The position numbers and the translations under genes are program-made. The notes beneath the pieces were generated by a model, which worked only from the letters and a program-made list of their open reading frames with translations, was not told the origin of the DNA and made no database searches. Positions 1 through 6,710 of a DNA stretch of 46,116 nt are shown here, piece by piece; position 1 is the first letter of the stretch; each line of letters begins with the position of its first letter. This stretch comes from Nanobdellota archaeon (GTDB lineage Archaea > Nanobdellota > Nanobdellia > Pacearchaeales > GW2011-AR1), in contig JAUWPB010000005.1 of the NCBI GenBank assembly GCA_030611805.1, positions 1 to 46,116 of the forward strand, written 5' to 3'.

Positions 1-123
1 GAAGCAGGGTTTTCAGCGATAAAAAGAAAGTATGGAAATTTTGTCAGGGCAAAAAAGATTGAAGGAATAAGAACAGAAATATTCTGCAAAGGAATAGCAC
101 ACAACTTAAACCTTGCGTATTAA
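1..123 (+). CDS. IS transposase, C-terminal end only (truncated by window edge)
   Basis: The first 40 codons are open and end in TAA at 121-123. The peptide contains FSAIKRKYGNFVRAKK followed by EIFCKGIAHNL, which is the usual end of DDE transposases of the IS4/IS5 type: the glutamate-bearing helix region, then a basic segment and a hydrophobic final helix. The catalytic residues lie outside the window. A similar ending is seen on the minus strand at the right edge of the window (46008-46116) and in a relic at 20407-20570, so related elements have visited this region more than once. Whether the copy is intact cannot be judged here. Confidence 0.75.
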   Translation, partial: EAGFSAIKRKYGNFVRAKKIEGIRTEIFCKGIAHNLNLAY

Positions 124-188
124 AAGATTTTCAACAGAGCCATATTTTACGAAACATTTAAAAGCAAGCCCCTGTCTGGATATATACA

Positions 189-198
189 TTAAAATATA
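189..198 (+). promoter_or_regulatory. TATA box for the 219 gene
   Basis: An A/T-only box (ttaaaatata) is centred 25 bases before the ATG at 219. This is the archaeal TATA spacing to a transcription start, so the mRNA should be leaderless. Confidence 0.55.
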
Positions 199-218
199 TA
201 TGTCGTGCTGATATAACA

Positions 219-485
219 ATGAAAGATAATTTTGACATCTTTTTCAGGAGAAAGCCCGCTTTGATGCTGGTTTCTTTGAAAAGGAATATGAGGATGCGGT
301 ATGGTAGTCTTTTGGCTAAGGAAGTGGATTGCACTTATAGCCACGCAGTGAAGATCCTACAAACATTAGAAGCACTGAAATTGGTTGAGTTTGAAAAAAA
401 GGGGCGGATAAAATTAATCAGACTGACCAAGAAAGGCAAGAATGTTGCAGATGCTATTGAGAATATACAAAGTTTAATTAGATAA
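219..485 (+). CDS. Winged-helix transcriptional regulator (MarR-like), 88 aa
   Basis: A single winged helix-turn-helix domain fills the protein. The segment around residues 28-52 (SLLAKEVDCTYSHAVKILQT) is the helix-turn-helix with the recognition helix YSHAVKILQTLEAL, and the wing follows with KLVEFEKKGRIKLIRLTKKG. The final helix (ADAIENIQSLI) may serve in dimer formation. It has no sensor domain, so it is a minimal DNA-binding protein and probably a local repressor. The start is supported by a TATA box 25 bases upstream. It stands alone between the transposase end and the small basic gene at 573, and its target is not evident. Confidence 0.7.
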   Translation: MKDNFDIFFRRKPALMLVSLKRNMRMRYGSLLAKEVDCTYSHAVKILQTLEALKLVEFEKKGRIKLIRLTKKGKNVADAIENIQSLIR

Positions 486-544
486 CTTTGATTACCTGCC
501 CCTGAAACAGAGAGTTTATTCTAGTTGGAAATTTAAACAAAAGA

Positions 545-552
545 TTTATATC
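545..552 (+). promoter_or_regulatory. TATA box for the 573 gene
   Basis: The box tttatatc is centred about 25 bases before the ATG at 573 and predicts a leaderless transcript. Confidence 0.5.
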
Positions 553-572
553 TTCTAAATTTTTATATTAAT

Positions 573-809
573 ATGGTGAAAAAGAAGTGGATACAAAAAG
601 TTGGGATCAAGAGAGGTGCATTGAGTAATCAACTTGGAATTTTGGAGAAAGACAATATTCCTGTTTCTTTGATTGAGATGATTGTTTCTGCGAAGATTGG
701 AGATGTTGTTATAAATCCTTCAAAAAAAGGAAAAAAGAAAATTAAGGTTACTAGATTGCTCAAGTTGCGAACTGTGCTGGCAAAGAATTTGAAGAGAATA
801 AAGAAGTGA
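573..809 (+). CDS. Small basic conserved hypothetical protein, 78 aa
   Basis: A short lysine-rich protein with the pattern KKWIQKVGIKRGALSNQLGI near the N-terminus and a basic tail. The pattern, a KWIQ start followed by a GAL-x(3)-LG element and a lysine-rich end, resembles small proteins found in many phages and some archaea whose function is unknown to me. The high charge suggests nucleic acid binding, which is inference. It starts with its own TATA box at -25 and ends 35 bases before tRNA-Lys. An inverted repeat begins at its stop codon. Confidence 0.6.
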   Translation: MVKKKWIQKVGIKRGALSNQLGILEKDNIPVSLIEMIVSAKIGDVVINPSKKGKKKIKVTRLLKLRTVLAKNLKRIKK

Positions 810-824
810 AGTTTTTTAAACTTC
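808..824 (+). promoter_or_regulatory. Inverted repeat doubling as TATA region of tRNA-Lys
   Basis: GAAGTTT and AAACTTC form a perfect 7-base inverted repeat with a 3-base loop. It starts at the stop codon of the 573 gene. Its centre (ttttttaaac) is about 28 bases before the tRNA, the right place for a TATA box, so it may end one transcript and start the next. Confidence 0.45.
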
Positions 825-843
825 TTAGATAAATAATTATAAT

Positions 844-918
844 GGCTCTGTAGCTCAGCTTGGTCAGAGCACCAGACTCTTAATCTGGGTGTCGTGGGTT
901 CAAATCCCTCCAGGGCCA
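844..918 (+). tRNA. tRNA-Lys (anticodon CTT)
   Basis: The cloverleaf is complete and has no intron. The acceptor stem pairs GGCTCTG (844-850) with CAGGGCC (911-917), including one G-T pair. The anticodon stem CCAGA/TCTGG encloses CTCTTAA, so the anticodon is CTT, which reads AAG. The T arm is GTGGG-TTCAAAT-CCCTC with one wobble pair, the discriminator is A918, and CCA is not encoded. Confidence 0.95.
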
Positions 919-941
919 TTTTGGATTTTCACCACAAGGGA

Positions 942-976
942 TGACCTCTGCGAGGCCTCGAATCCCTCTAGGTCAT
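942..976 (+). other. tRNA-like minihelix (acceptor stem plus T arm), likely tRNA relic
   Basis: TGACCT (942-947) pairs perfectly with AGGTCA (970-975), extended by A941-T976. Between them lie three bases and a T-arm-like hairpin: GAGG (952-955) pairs with CCTC (965-968) around a loop containing the T-arm signature TCGAAT (958-963). There is no D arm and no anticodon arm. The 3' half aligns with tRNA-Lys 24 bases upstream (CCCTC-AGG-C). It is either the relic of a second tRNA or a partial duplication left by integration at the tRNA 3' end. Confidence 0.45.
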
Positions 977-982
977 AGATAA

Positions 983-992
983 TTTTTTAAAC
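983..992 (+). promoter_or_regulatory. TATA box for the 1013 gene
   Basis: ttttttaaac is centred 25 bases before the ATG at 1013, which supports that start. Confidence 0.5.
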
Positions 993-1012
993 CACTTTTC
1001 TATAGATGTTTT

Positions 1013-1354
1013 ATGACATTGAAGTTTTGTCCAAAATGCAAAACTTTACTGAGCCCCCAAGAAATTAAGGGTAAATTTTTTCTTAAATGCAGTGTTTGTA
1101 ATTTTTTAAAAGAACTTAAACAAAAAGAATCTTTAATTTCTATTGAGAAAATTAAAAGCAAAGAAGAAAAAGGTAAGGGTTTTGTAAACGAGGGGAATTC
1201 TTTTGCCACATATAATAACAAGTGCAAGAAATGCGGATATGGCAAGGCACAAGTTTTAGATATGGGAATTTTTTATTCTGACGAAGATAATTTGATATTG
1301 CTTAAATGTGGAAGGTGTGGATTTTCAGAAAGAATTGGAAGAAAGACCAGTTAA
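1013..1354 (+). CDS. Transcription factor S paralog (TFS/RPB9-like), 113 aa
   Basis: Two zinc ribbons are visible: CPKC (8-11) with CSVC in the N-terminal half, and CKKC with CGRC in the C-terminal half. TFS binds archaeal RNA polymerase and stimulates RNA cleavage in backtracked complexes through an acidic pair at the tip of its C-terminal ribbon. In this paralog the spacing between the C-terminal CxxC pairs is 24 residues, the same as in the neighbouring canonical TFS. The acidic Asp-Glu pair is kept (YSDEDN), but the QTRS residues next to it are replaced by GIFY. Cleavage activity may be changed or lost. The gene is tail to tail with the canonical tfs and there is no base between the stops. 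Confidence 0.8.
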   Translation: MTLKFCPKCKTLLSPQEIKGKFFLKCSVCNFLKELKQKESLISIEKIKSKEEKGKGFVNEGNSFATYNNKCKKCGYGKAQVLDMGIFYSDEDNLILLKCGRCGFSERIGRKTS

Positions 1355-1663
1355 TCATCGATACTCTCGCCAGGTGTGTTCGCACTTTGTGCATTTGAAG
1401 AATTTGGTTTCTGCTTCATCTCCAGAGCGTGTTTGAATTGTCCAGAAATATGCTTTATCATGTCCACACTTTTTACATTTTTCTCCAACAATCGGTAAAA
1501 CCTGCGTGTCTTTTTTTGATACTAATGCAACTTCTTTTTTCTCTCCTATTTTTTCAGAAGTTGTTATTTTTATTTTTTGTTTTGCAGAATAATTACATCT
1601 GGGACATCCGTCATTCTTTCTTTTTTGAATAAGAACTGCACCGCATTTTGGACAAAATTCCAT
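1355..1663 (-). CDS. tfs: Transcription elongation factor S (TFS)
   Basis: A 102-residue protein of the normal TFS length. The N-terminal ribbon has CPKC (4-7) and CPRC, and the C-terminal ribbon has CKKC and CTKC with the family signature QTRSGDEAETKFFKC between them, including the cleavage-stimulating Asp-Glu. The C-terminus ends in TWREYR, as is typical. It rescues stalled RNA polymerase by triggering transcript cleavage. It converges on a second TFS-like gene (1013-1354), so this genome carries at least two forms that could compete for the same polymerase channel. Confidence 0.92.
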   Translation of the reverse strand: MEFCPKCGAVLIQKRKNDGCPRCNYSAKQKIKITTSEKIGEKKEVALVSKKDTQVLPIVGEKCKKCGHDKAYFWTIQTRSGDEAETKFFKCTKCEHTWREYR

Positions 1664-1814
1664 TGTTAAGAATGGAAATTTTGATTTAAAAAACTATTGG
1701 AAACAAAAAGATTGAAAAAAAAGGATGTAGATTTATTATTTATGGAGGAAAGAATTAAAACATATTTTTATAAAATAATAGATAAAGTATTTAAAATAAA
1801 TTTGGCAACTTGAC

Positions 1815-1919
1815 ATGACAGAAAGAGATTTGATTGAATTAATGAGAATGTGCCCCACAATACAAGCTAAAATCTGGTTAGTTAATTTTCAAATGAAATT
1901 AGGAGAGAACTTGATATGA
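1815..1919 (+). CDS. Short upstream ORF (34 aa) overlapping the 1916 gene
   Basis: The frame starts at ATG 1815 and ends at TGA 1917-1919, so its stop overlaps the ATG at 1916 (ATGA). The peptide begins MTERDLIELMRMCPTIQAKI, which looks like a plausible amphipathic helix and not like random translation. The last sense codons include ggagag, which can act as a Shine-Dalgarno for the next gene. It is either a small partner protein or a leader peptide that couples translation. There is no homology I recognise. Confidence 0.45.
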   Translation: MTERDLIELMRMCPTIQAKIWLVNFQMKLGENLI

Positions 1920-2776
1920 AAGAAAAAACAATAGAAGCAATTGTAAGAACTTATAATTTACCTGTTAAAAAAAGAAATAAGATAATTAGTATTGCTATTC
2001 AACAAAGTGGAAGTTTTGAAGGATTTTCAGATGCTTATGAATATATTAATTTTCTTGTGGAAAGGTTTCATCAAACACCTTATGCAGAAAGATTTTTTAC
2101 AAAGTTAGACCATTTAGTAAGAGACAATTCAAATACAAAATTTCATGAATTAATTTATATTCTTGATTATTTGGAAGAAGACAATCAAAGAGATTTGAAA
2201 ACAAAATTAAAAAATTTAAAACAAAAAGGACAATCAATTTTAGGCAGACCAATTGTACAAATAGAACCTTTTATAAAATTTGGTAGAAGAAAATATAATA
2301 AAAATCCTCTCGCTCTTTTTAGAGAACATAAATTCTATGAAAATAAAACAAGAACTCAACTTTTTAAAATTGATTCTGGAATGTATGAAGCATTAAGAAG
2401 ACATAATCAACTTCATTTAGCAATTCCAAATATTATTTCTCCTGGATTTACAACTAAAATTTCAGACAAAAAAGAAAAAGAAATTATAAAAATATTTCAA
2501 ACTTTAACAAGCCCAAGTGTTATTGCAAGAAAATTAAAAGTTACCAGAGCAACTATTGATTATTATGCAAAAAAACATAAATTAAGAAAACTTAATAATA
2601 AAACAGGTGTTCCAGGTTATCCAAAACAAATGATAAAAGATGTAATAGAATGTTTAAAAAAGTGTAAAATAGCTTCTAAAGTTGCACGATGTTATGATAT
2701 TAGTATACGAACTGTAATAAAGCATGGAAGAGAAATGGGAGTTCCAATTTTATCAAGAGGAGGAAATAGAAGATGA
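1916..2776 (+). CDS. Unknown protein with two C-terminal helix-turn-helix segments, 286 aa
   Basis: I do not recognise a family for the N-terminal 180 residues, which are charged and mostly helical. Towards the C-terminus two helix-turn-helix-like units follow each other. The first is around residues 195-225 (SPSVIARKLKVTRATIDYYA) and the second around 245-275 (KIASKVARCYDISIRTVIKH). This tandem arrangement resembles homeodomain-like DNA-binding modules of transposases and resolvases, but no catalytic motif is visible. It is preceded by an overlapping 34-residue ORF, and a different frame at its 3' end is also open (2724-2852). Its base composition is even more A-rich than its neighbours, which may point to a mobile or viral origin. 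Confidence 0.6.
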   Translation: MKEKTIEAIVRTYNLPVKKRNKIISIAIQQSGSFEGFSDAYEYINFLVERFHQTPYAERFFTKLDHLVRDNSNTKFHELIYILDYLEEDNQRDLKTKLKNLKQKGQSILGRPIVQIEPFIKFGRRKYNKNPLALFREHKFYENKTRTQLFKIDSGMYEALRRHNQLHLAIPNIISPGFTTKISDKKEKEIIKIFQTLTSPSVIARKLKVTRATIDYYAKKHKLRKLNNKTGVPGYPKQMIKDVIECLKKCKIASKVARCYDISIRTVIKHGREMGVPILSRGGNRR

Positions 2777-2852
2777 AAAAAGAATTTGTAATTTTTGTAA
2801 AAAACCAATGTTTAATAGTTGGACCAGTGAATGGGTAAATAAAAATTTTTAA
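2724..2852 (+). CDS. Possible small CxxC protein (42 aa) overlapping the 1916 gene
   Basis: This frame is open from ATG 2724 to TAA 2850-2852 and runs past the end of the 1916 gene. The part beyond that gene (RICNFCKKPMFNSWTSEWVN) has a CxxC-KxP zinc-knuckle look and several tryptophans, which is unlike noise in an AT-rich sequence. The stop overlaps the stop of the convergent signal peptidase gene. It could be a +1 frameshift extension of the upstream protein, a separate small gene, or chance. Confidence 0.3.
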   Translation: MEEKWEFQFYQEEEIEDEKRICNFCKKPMFNSWTSEWVNKNF

Positions 2853-3499
2853 TTCTCCTTACATAAACCTCTTTCTGAAGCAGGTTTGTTTGCTTCAAAA
2901 AATATTAATTTTCCCCAGCCAAGATAAGGAGCAATTTTGAAAACAGCTTTTCCGACCAATTGTTCTTCTTTTATATTTGTTTCAAAACTTAACTGTTGAT
3001 TATTATTGTCACCTATTGTTTGGAATATATACTCTCCATTTTTATTTTCAATTTTTATTATTCTATGAATTATAGGGTGTTTAGCTGCTCCGTTGAAAAT
3101 TACCACATCCCCCACTTCTAATTTTTCCGGAGTCGCTCTTATCACAAACAAAATATCTCCTTTGTTTAAACCTCTTTTGAAGACAAAGTCCTGAAAATCT
3201 AATTGATTTATAACATAAGGCTCATATTTATTTTCATGCCCTTCCCACCAATTATTAAAATCAGATAAAAGATTTCCTTTATGATACATGCTGCAAGATT
3301 CAACAATTGCTAATGGTATCTCAGTTCCTGTGAATAAACTCAGGGTCGGGAAAAATATGAATTTAATAAAAACAAACAAGAAGATTAAACCAAATATCCA
3401 ACCCTTTAAACTATCATCTTTCCAGATTAAAAACCAGAATTTTCCTGAAATATCTACAAATCCTTTCCAAAATTTCTTCCATCCTCTTTTTAGTGTCAT
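2849..3499 (-). CDS. Signal peptidase I (archaeal/ER type, S26B)
   Basis: The enzyme cuts signal peptides from exported proteins at the outer face of the membrane. After a basic N-terminus a single membrane segment (about residues 33-56) leads into the catalytic domain. The nucleophile is Ser70 in VESCSMYH. The other conserved blocks are HPIIHRI (His145 replaces the lysine of bacterial enzymes) and TIGDNN with Asp164, which together mark the archaeal and eukaryotic Ser-His-Asp type. Length (216 aa) is normal. Residues 75-108 between the Ser block and GDILF are longer than in many relatives. The secreted proteins encoded at 6161 and 6711 are possible substrates. Confidence 0.88.
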   Translation of the reverse strand: MTLKRGWKKFWKGFVDISGKFWFLIWKDDSLKGWIFGLIFLFVFIKFIFFPTLSLFTGTEIPLAIVESCSMYHKGNLLSDFNNWWEGHENKYEPYVINQLDFQDFVFKRGLNKGDILFVIRATPEKLEVGDVVIFNGAAKHPIIHRIIKIENKNGEYIFQTIGDNNNQQLSFETNIKEEQLVGKAVFKIAPYLGWGKLIFFEANKPASERGLCKEN

Positions 3500-3695
3500 A
3501 AATAAAATAATTGTTTTAGGTTTTTAAAATGTTTTATTGAGAGATTACTTGCTCAACTACTTATTTGGGAAATTTATAAAAAAGAAGGAGTATTGGATTA
3601 TTTCCTGAAAAGATAGAACTTTTAGGATATGGATTCTGGCAATAAAAATAATTATTTTAAGATATCTTTTTATAGTTTGCTTTTTTTATTTTTTT

Positions 3696-5132
3696 ATGCT
3701 GAATGTGTTTAAACAATTTAAAAAAGAGGATATCCCCAAGCTAAGATATGGAATCTTGCATTCTCAGTTTGGATTTTCCGACGGGGTTTCTATTGTTATG
3801 TCACAGGTAGAACATGTAATGACAAAATATCTTAAAGTTCCTAAAAAAAATATTTTTTATTTGGTTGGAAAATCTAAATATAAATCTCCTCAAATCTCTG
3901 AGAAAGAAATTTTATAGGACTGGCATCCAATTAACAGACTGATGCTTAGACATTATCACAAGGGTTGCGGGGGGCCCAGAAGTGAAAAAATAGAGGGAGC
4001 ATTAGAGCGTGCAAAAAAAGATATTGGGGATTTTATTGAAAAGAATAAAATTGATATAATGATTGTTCATAATTCTTCGCATCCAATTAATTTTATCAGC
4101 AGTATTGCTTTGTCCAGATATTATAGAAATTCTTCCAGAATGGGTAAAAGAACTCCGAAATATATTCTCTGGTGGCATGATTCGCATTTAGAGAGAAAGA
4201 GTTTTCAAAATCCTGCAAATGATATTGAGCAATATTTATTAGAGGGTGTCCCCGGAAGATATGTAGAGTATATTATTTTTATAAATAGTCTTCAGCTTGA
4301 GAGGGCAAAAAAATATTTTGCAAGACTTAATAGATTAAAGCCAGATTTTTTAAATAAAATATCACTTAACAGGAATGTTGTTTATAATACTACAGATATT
4401 TTTATTAAATCTTTTAATGCTCTAAAATCTAAGGATTTTAATGGGAAGGTTACCCAGTTTATCCATGATTTTAAAATAAAAGAATTGTTAAAAGAGCATA
4501 GATTGAGATTCCCAGAAGTTTTATTTTGTCTGCAGCATACAAGGATTTTAGACAGAAAAAGAATTGATTTTGCATTAAGATATTGTTATGAATTGCTTTG
4601 CAAACTTAAGAGAAAAAAAGATATTCATGCTATTTATTTTTTAGTATCAGGACAGCACGCAGATAATTCTAAAAAAAAGCTTATTAAACTAAATCAAAAG
4701 TTGTCTAAGATATATCCAGAGTGCAAGATATTTTTAGTTTTTGCTGAGGATTATTATGATAAAACTATAATTATTTTTGAGGATTACCCTAAAATTTTCG
4801 CAAAACTAAAAGGATTTTCAACATTTTTTAGCGAGGTAGAAGGTTTTGGAAATAATTTACTGGAGGTATTAGCATCTGGTTTGATTCCGGTTATTTATAA
4901 ATATCCTGTTTTTAGAAAAGATATTGAAAAATACAGGCTGAACATGGTTACTTTAAATAAATATGAAATTGATGAGGCTTCCCTTTTAAAAACAGTGGAA
5001 GTAGTTACAAACACTAAAAAAAGGAGAATGATGATTGAGGGTAATTTAAAGATATTAAAAAAGAATTTTCCCCACAGGATTATGGCTTTTAGATTACGTC
5101 AGGCATTTACTAAAAAGAGAATGCATGGTTGA
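3696..5132 (+). pseudogene. GT-B glycosyltransferase gene interrupted by one in-frame TAG
   Basis: Two open stretches in the same frame belong to one protein. The first (3696-3917) carries the N-terminal GT-B strand and glycine loop (YGILHSQFGFSDGVSIVMSQ) and stops at TAG 3915-3917, codon 74. Reading through gives DWHPINRL and then the long stretch from 3942. That part has the nucleotide-sugar end of family GT4, EVEGFGNNLLEVLASGLIPV (conserved glutamates and glycines), near residue 390. The whole would be about 478 residues. Known role of the family is sugar transfer to lipids or proteins. TAG is an ordinary stop in this window (at 22610 and 27247), so the simplest reading is a recent nonsense mutation or a sequence error. 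Confidence 0.75.
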
Positions 5133-5186
5133 TGTTTCAAGAAGTTTAAGAAGATTATAAATTGGATTAACTAATTATTGTGCAAG

Positions 5187-5239
5187 CCCCAACCCCGGCT
5201 TTGTTTAATAAGTGACTTCTGTTTAAAAAGTCATTAAAC
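5187..5239 (+). repeat. Hairpin repeat element, copy A
   Basis: Holds three modules also found at 9177-9231: CCCCAACCCC (5187-5196), GGCTTTGTTTAATAAGT (5197-5213, present at 9206-9222 in opposite orientation, 17 of 17), and TTCTGTTTAAAAAGT (5217-5231, present at 9177-9191, 15 of 15). GTTTAA (5203-5208) with TTAAAC (5234-5239) and TGACTT with AAGTCA form a stem. The TTTAAAA core may also be the TATA box of the 5284 gene. Confidence 0.6.
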
Positions 5240-5283
5240 AATTTTTTTCCCTTTAAATAAATTATAGGAGGTAAATTTAAAAA

Positions 5284-5553
5284 ATGAAAAATAAAAAGGT
5301 TTTAAAAGAAGAGAATATTGGTAAAAGTATAAAAAAGATGGTGTTGGATTTTAAAAAAATATTCTCGAATGTGTTTATAATAGTGGGTCTTTATTATTTG
5401 CTTGTCTCTGCTAAAATAATAAATACAAAAATAATATGGTTAACAGATTATCCTCAAACAGAGCAAACTGTTTTAGTTGTTGCAATTATCCTTTTAATTG
5501 TTGGATTAATCTTAAATGAAAAAATTATTAGGAGATTAAAGAATGTCTTTTAA
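5284..5553 (+). CDS. Small membrane protein with two transmembrane helices, 89 aa
   Basis: A basic N-terminus of about 28 residues is followed by two hydrophobic stretches (about 30-45 and 60-77, with VLVVAIILLIVGLIL the second) joined by a loop containing a DYPQTEQ segment, then a basic tail. This predicts a hairpin in the cytoplasmic membrane. A strong Shine-Dalgarno, AGGAGGT (5266-5272), precedes the ATG, unlike most genes here. It overlaps the next membrane gene by 11 bases, so the two are probably made together. No family is recognised. Confidence 0.6.
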   Translation: MKNKKVLKEENIGKSIKKMVLDFKKIFSNVFIIVGLYYLLVSAKIINTKIIWLTDYPQTEQTVLVVAIILLIVGLILNEKIIRRLKNVF

Positions 5554-5755
5554 AGACGATATTAATGAGTTGCTTTCTCCAAGTAATTTTATTACTTTAT
5601 TACTTGCCTATATTATTATGCTTTCCACAAGTAAAAATAAACTTTTAGTTTTAATATGGGAGATCTCTCTCTTAATTATTGGGTTGAGTTTTTATTTTTT
5701 AATAAGATGGCTTTTTGTTTATCGAAAAGAAAAATCGGCATGGGCTTTTGTTTGA
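5543..5755 (+). CDS. Small membrane protein with two transmembrane helices, 70 aa
   Basis: After a short polar start (SFKDDINELLSPSN) two hydrophobic helices follow (about 16-28 and 34-55), and the tail is charged. The gene begins inside the end of the 5284 gene, in another frame, which suggests coupled translation and possibly a two-subunit membrane assembly. The function is unknown. It converges on the winged-helix gene at 5786-6058. Confidence 0.55.
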   Translation: MSFKDDINELLSPSNFITLLLAYIIMLSTSKNKLLVLIWEISLLIIGLSFYFLIRWLFVYRKEKSAWAFV

Positions 5756-5785
5756 AAGTTTAGATAACTAATCATTAAAAACTCA

Positions 5786-6058
5786 TCATTTTAACTTCCC
5801 TATTTCCTCCAATAATTTCTTACCTTTATTTGTAATCCTATAAAACCTCGTAAGCTTTTGTTTTGGATTTAAACATTCGGCAAAACCTTTTTTGACTAAT
5901 TCATTTAATGTTCTGCTTACAGAATTAAAATGTAATCCTGTTTCACTTTTAAGTTGTGTTGGAGTCTTTGGATCTCCAAGCAATTTTAGTATATTTTTCC
6001 TATGCTTACTACTCAAAATATAACTAATATCTTCCCAAATAACATCTCTTTTTTTCAT
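5786..6058 (-). CDS. Winged-helix regulator (ArsR/MarR-like), 90 aa
   Basis: The protein has a compact winged helix with ILSSKHRKNILKLLGD (first helices), TPTQLKSETGLHFNSVSRTL (helix-turn-helix) and a wing ending in FYRITNKGKKLLEEI. It lacks the metal-binding cysteines of classical ArsR proteins. A longer frame reaches 6121, but I place the start at the inner Met (6058). A TATA-like box lies 25 bases upstream of it (about 6078-6088), and the extra 21 residues look unlike the family. It sits head to head with the secreted-protein gene at 6161 and may control it, which is inference from position. Confidence 0.7.
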   Translation of the reverse strand: MKKRDVIWEDISYILSSKHRKNILKLLGDPKTPTQLKSETGLHFNSVSRTLNELVKKGFAECLNPKQKLTRFYRITNKGKKLLEEIGKLK

Positions 6059-6160
6059 AGAAACAAGAACAAAACAATTATTAAAAGTAAATCCAACATT
6101 AATCCAACAAGGACACCACAATATTTATAAATAAGTGTGGTTTACTCTGGTTGCCTAAAA

Positions 6161-6670
6161 ATGGAAAAATTAACCAAGAAAATCAAAAGAATCTCCAAGT
6201 TTAAAATAATCATAGGACTCGTTTTAATACTTGCATTATTCAATATCGGTTTTTTATTTAATTATACAAAAACAGGAAAATCAATTACTGGAAATGTTGT
6301 AGCGACCTATGACGATTTAACGACTAAATTTGTTTGTAAACAACAACCTTATGAAGACATAGAATATTATTCTGAAAAAGTTCCTTACGAGGATACTGAA
6401 TATTATACTGAAATTGTTTCTGGGAAGAATTGCGATTCTGTTTCTGGTTGTTATTGCATTCATAAAAGTTGGTTGGGTCTTGGAGCTTGTGATAGCTGTA
6501 AATGTAGAAAAGAAAGGACTATTACAAAATATAAAACAGTTCAAAAATCAAGAACAGTAACGAAGTATCAGGAAGTTTGTGTTAAGATAAGAAAATGGAA
6601 CGAACCAAATTACAATGAAAATTGGTTGAATTATCCTGAAATTTATAATAAAAAAGGCGTAAGGATTTGA
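6161..6670 (+). CDS. Membrane-anchored extracellular Cys-rich repeat protein, 169 aa
   Basis: A basic start (MEKLTKKIKRISKFK) precedes one membrane helix (about 18-32) and then TKTGKSITGNVVATYDD, a segment I know from many DPANN secreted proteins. The external part has a 12-residue tandem repeat (PYEDIEYYSEKV, PYEDTEYYTEIV), then a cysteine cluster with CDSVSGCYC and CDSCKC spacing, and then a second basic tyrosine/threonine repeat pair (TITKYKTVQKS, TVTKYQEVC). I chose the ATG at 6161 because a TATA box lies at 6123-6132; the frame is open from 6137. It is likely a disulfide-rich surface protein. The role is unknown, and it has a secreted neighbour at 6711. Confidence 0.6.
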   Translation: MEKLTKKIKRISKFKIIIGLVLILALFNIGFLFNYTKTGKSITGNVVATYDDLTTKFVCKQQPYEDIEYYSEKVPYEDTEYYTEIVSGKNCDSVSGCYCIHKSWLGLGACDSCKCRKERTITKYKTVQKSRTVTKYQEVCVKIRKWNEPNYNENWLNYPEIYNKKGVRI

Positions 6671-6710
6671 AATAATTAAAAATGAATATAATTGAAAGGA
6701 GGTTCAAAAA

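Noticed and set aside
629-919. Minus-strand 96-codon frame reading MALEGFEPTTPRLRVW at its start
   Set aside because: It is the antisense translation of tRNA-Lys plus the antisense of the 573 gene; this peptide is a well-known false gene product of tRNA loci.
2773-2838. 21-codon frame starting in the stop of the 1916 gene (ATGA)
   Set aside because: The peptide has no features; the alternative frame 2724-2852 over the same bases is more protein-like.
3915-3917. TAG read as pyrrolysine or another amino acid
   Set aside because: TAG ends the ccdA and L10e genes at their normal C-termini in this window, and no pyl genes are seen here, so a nonsense mutation or error is simpler.
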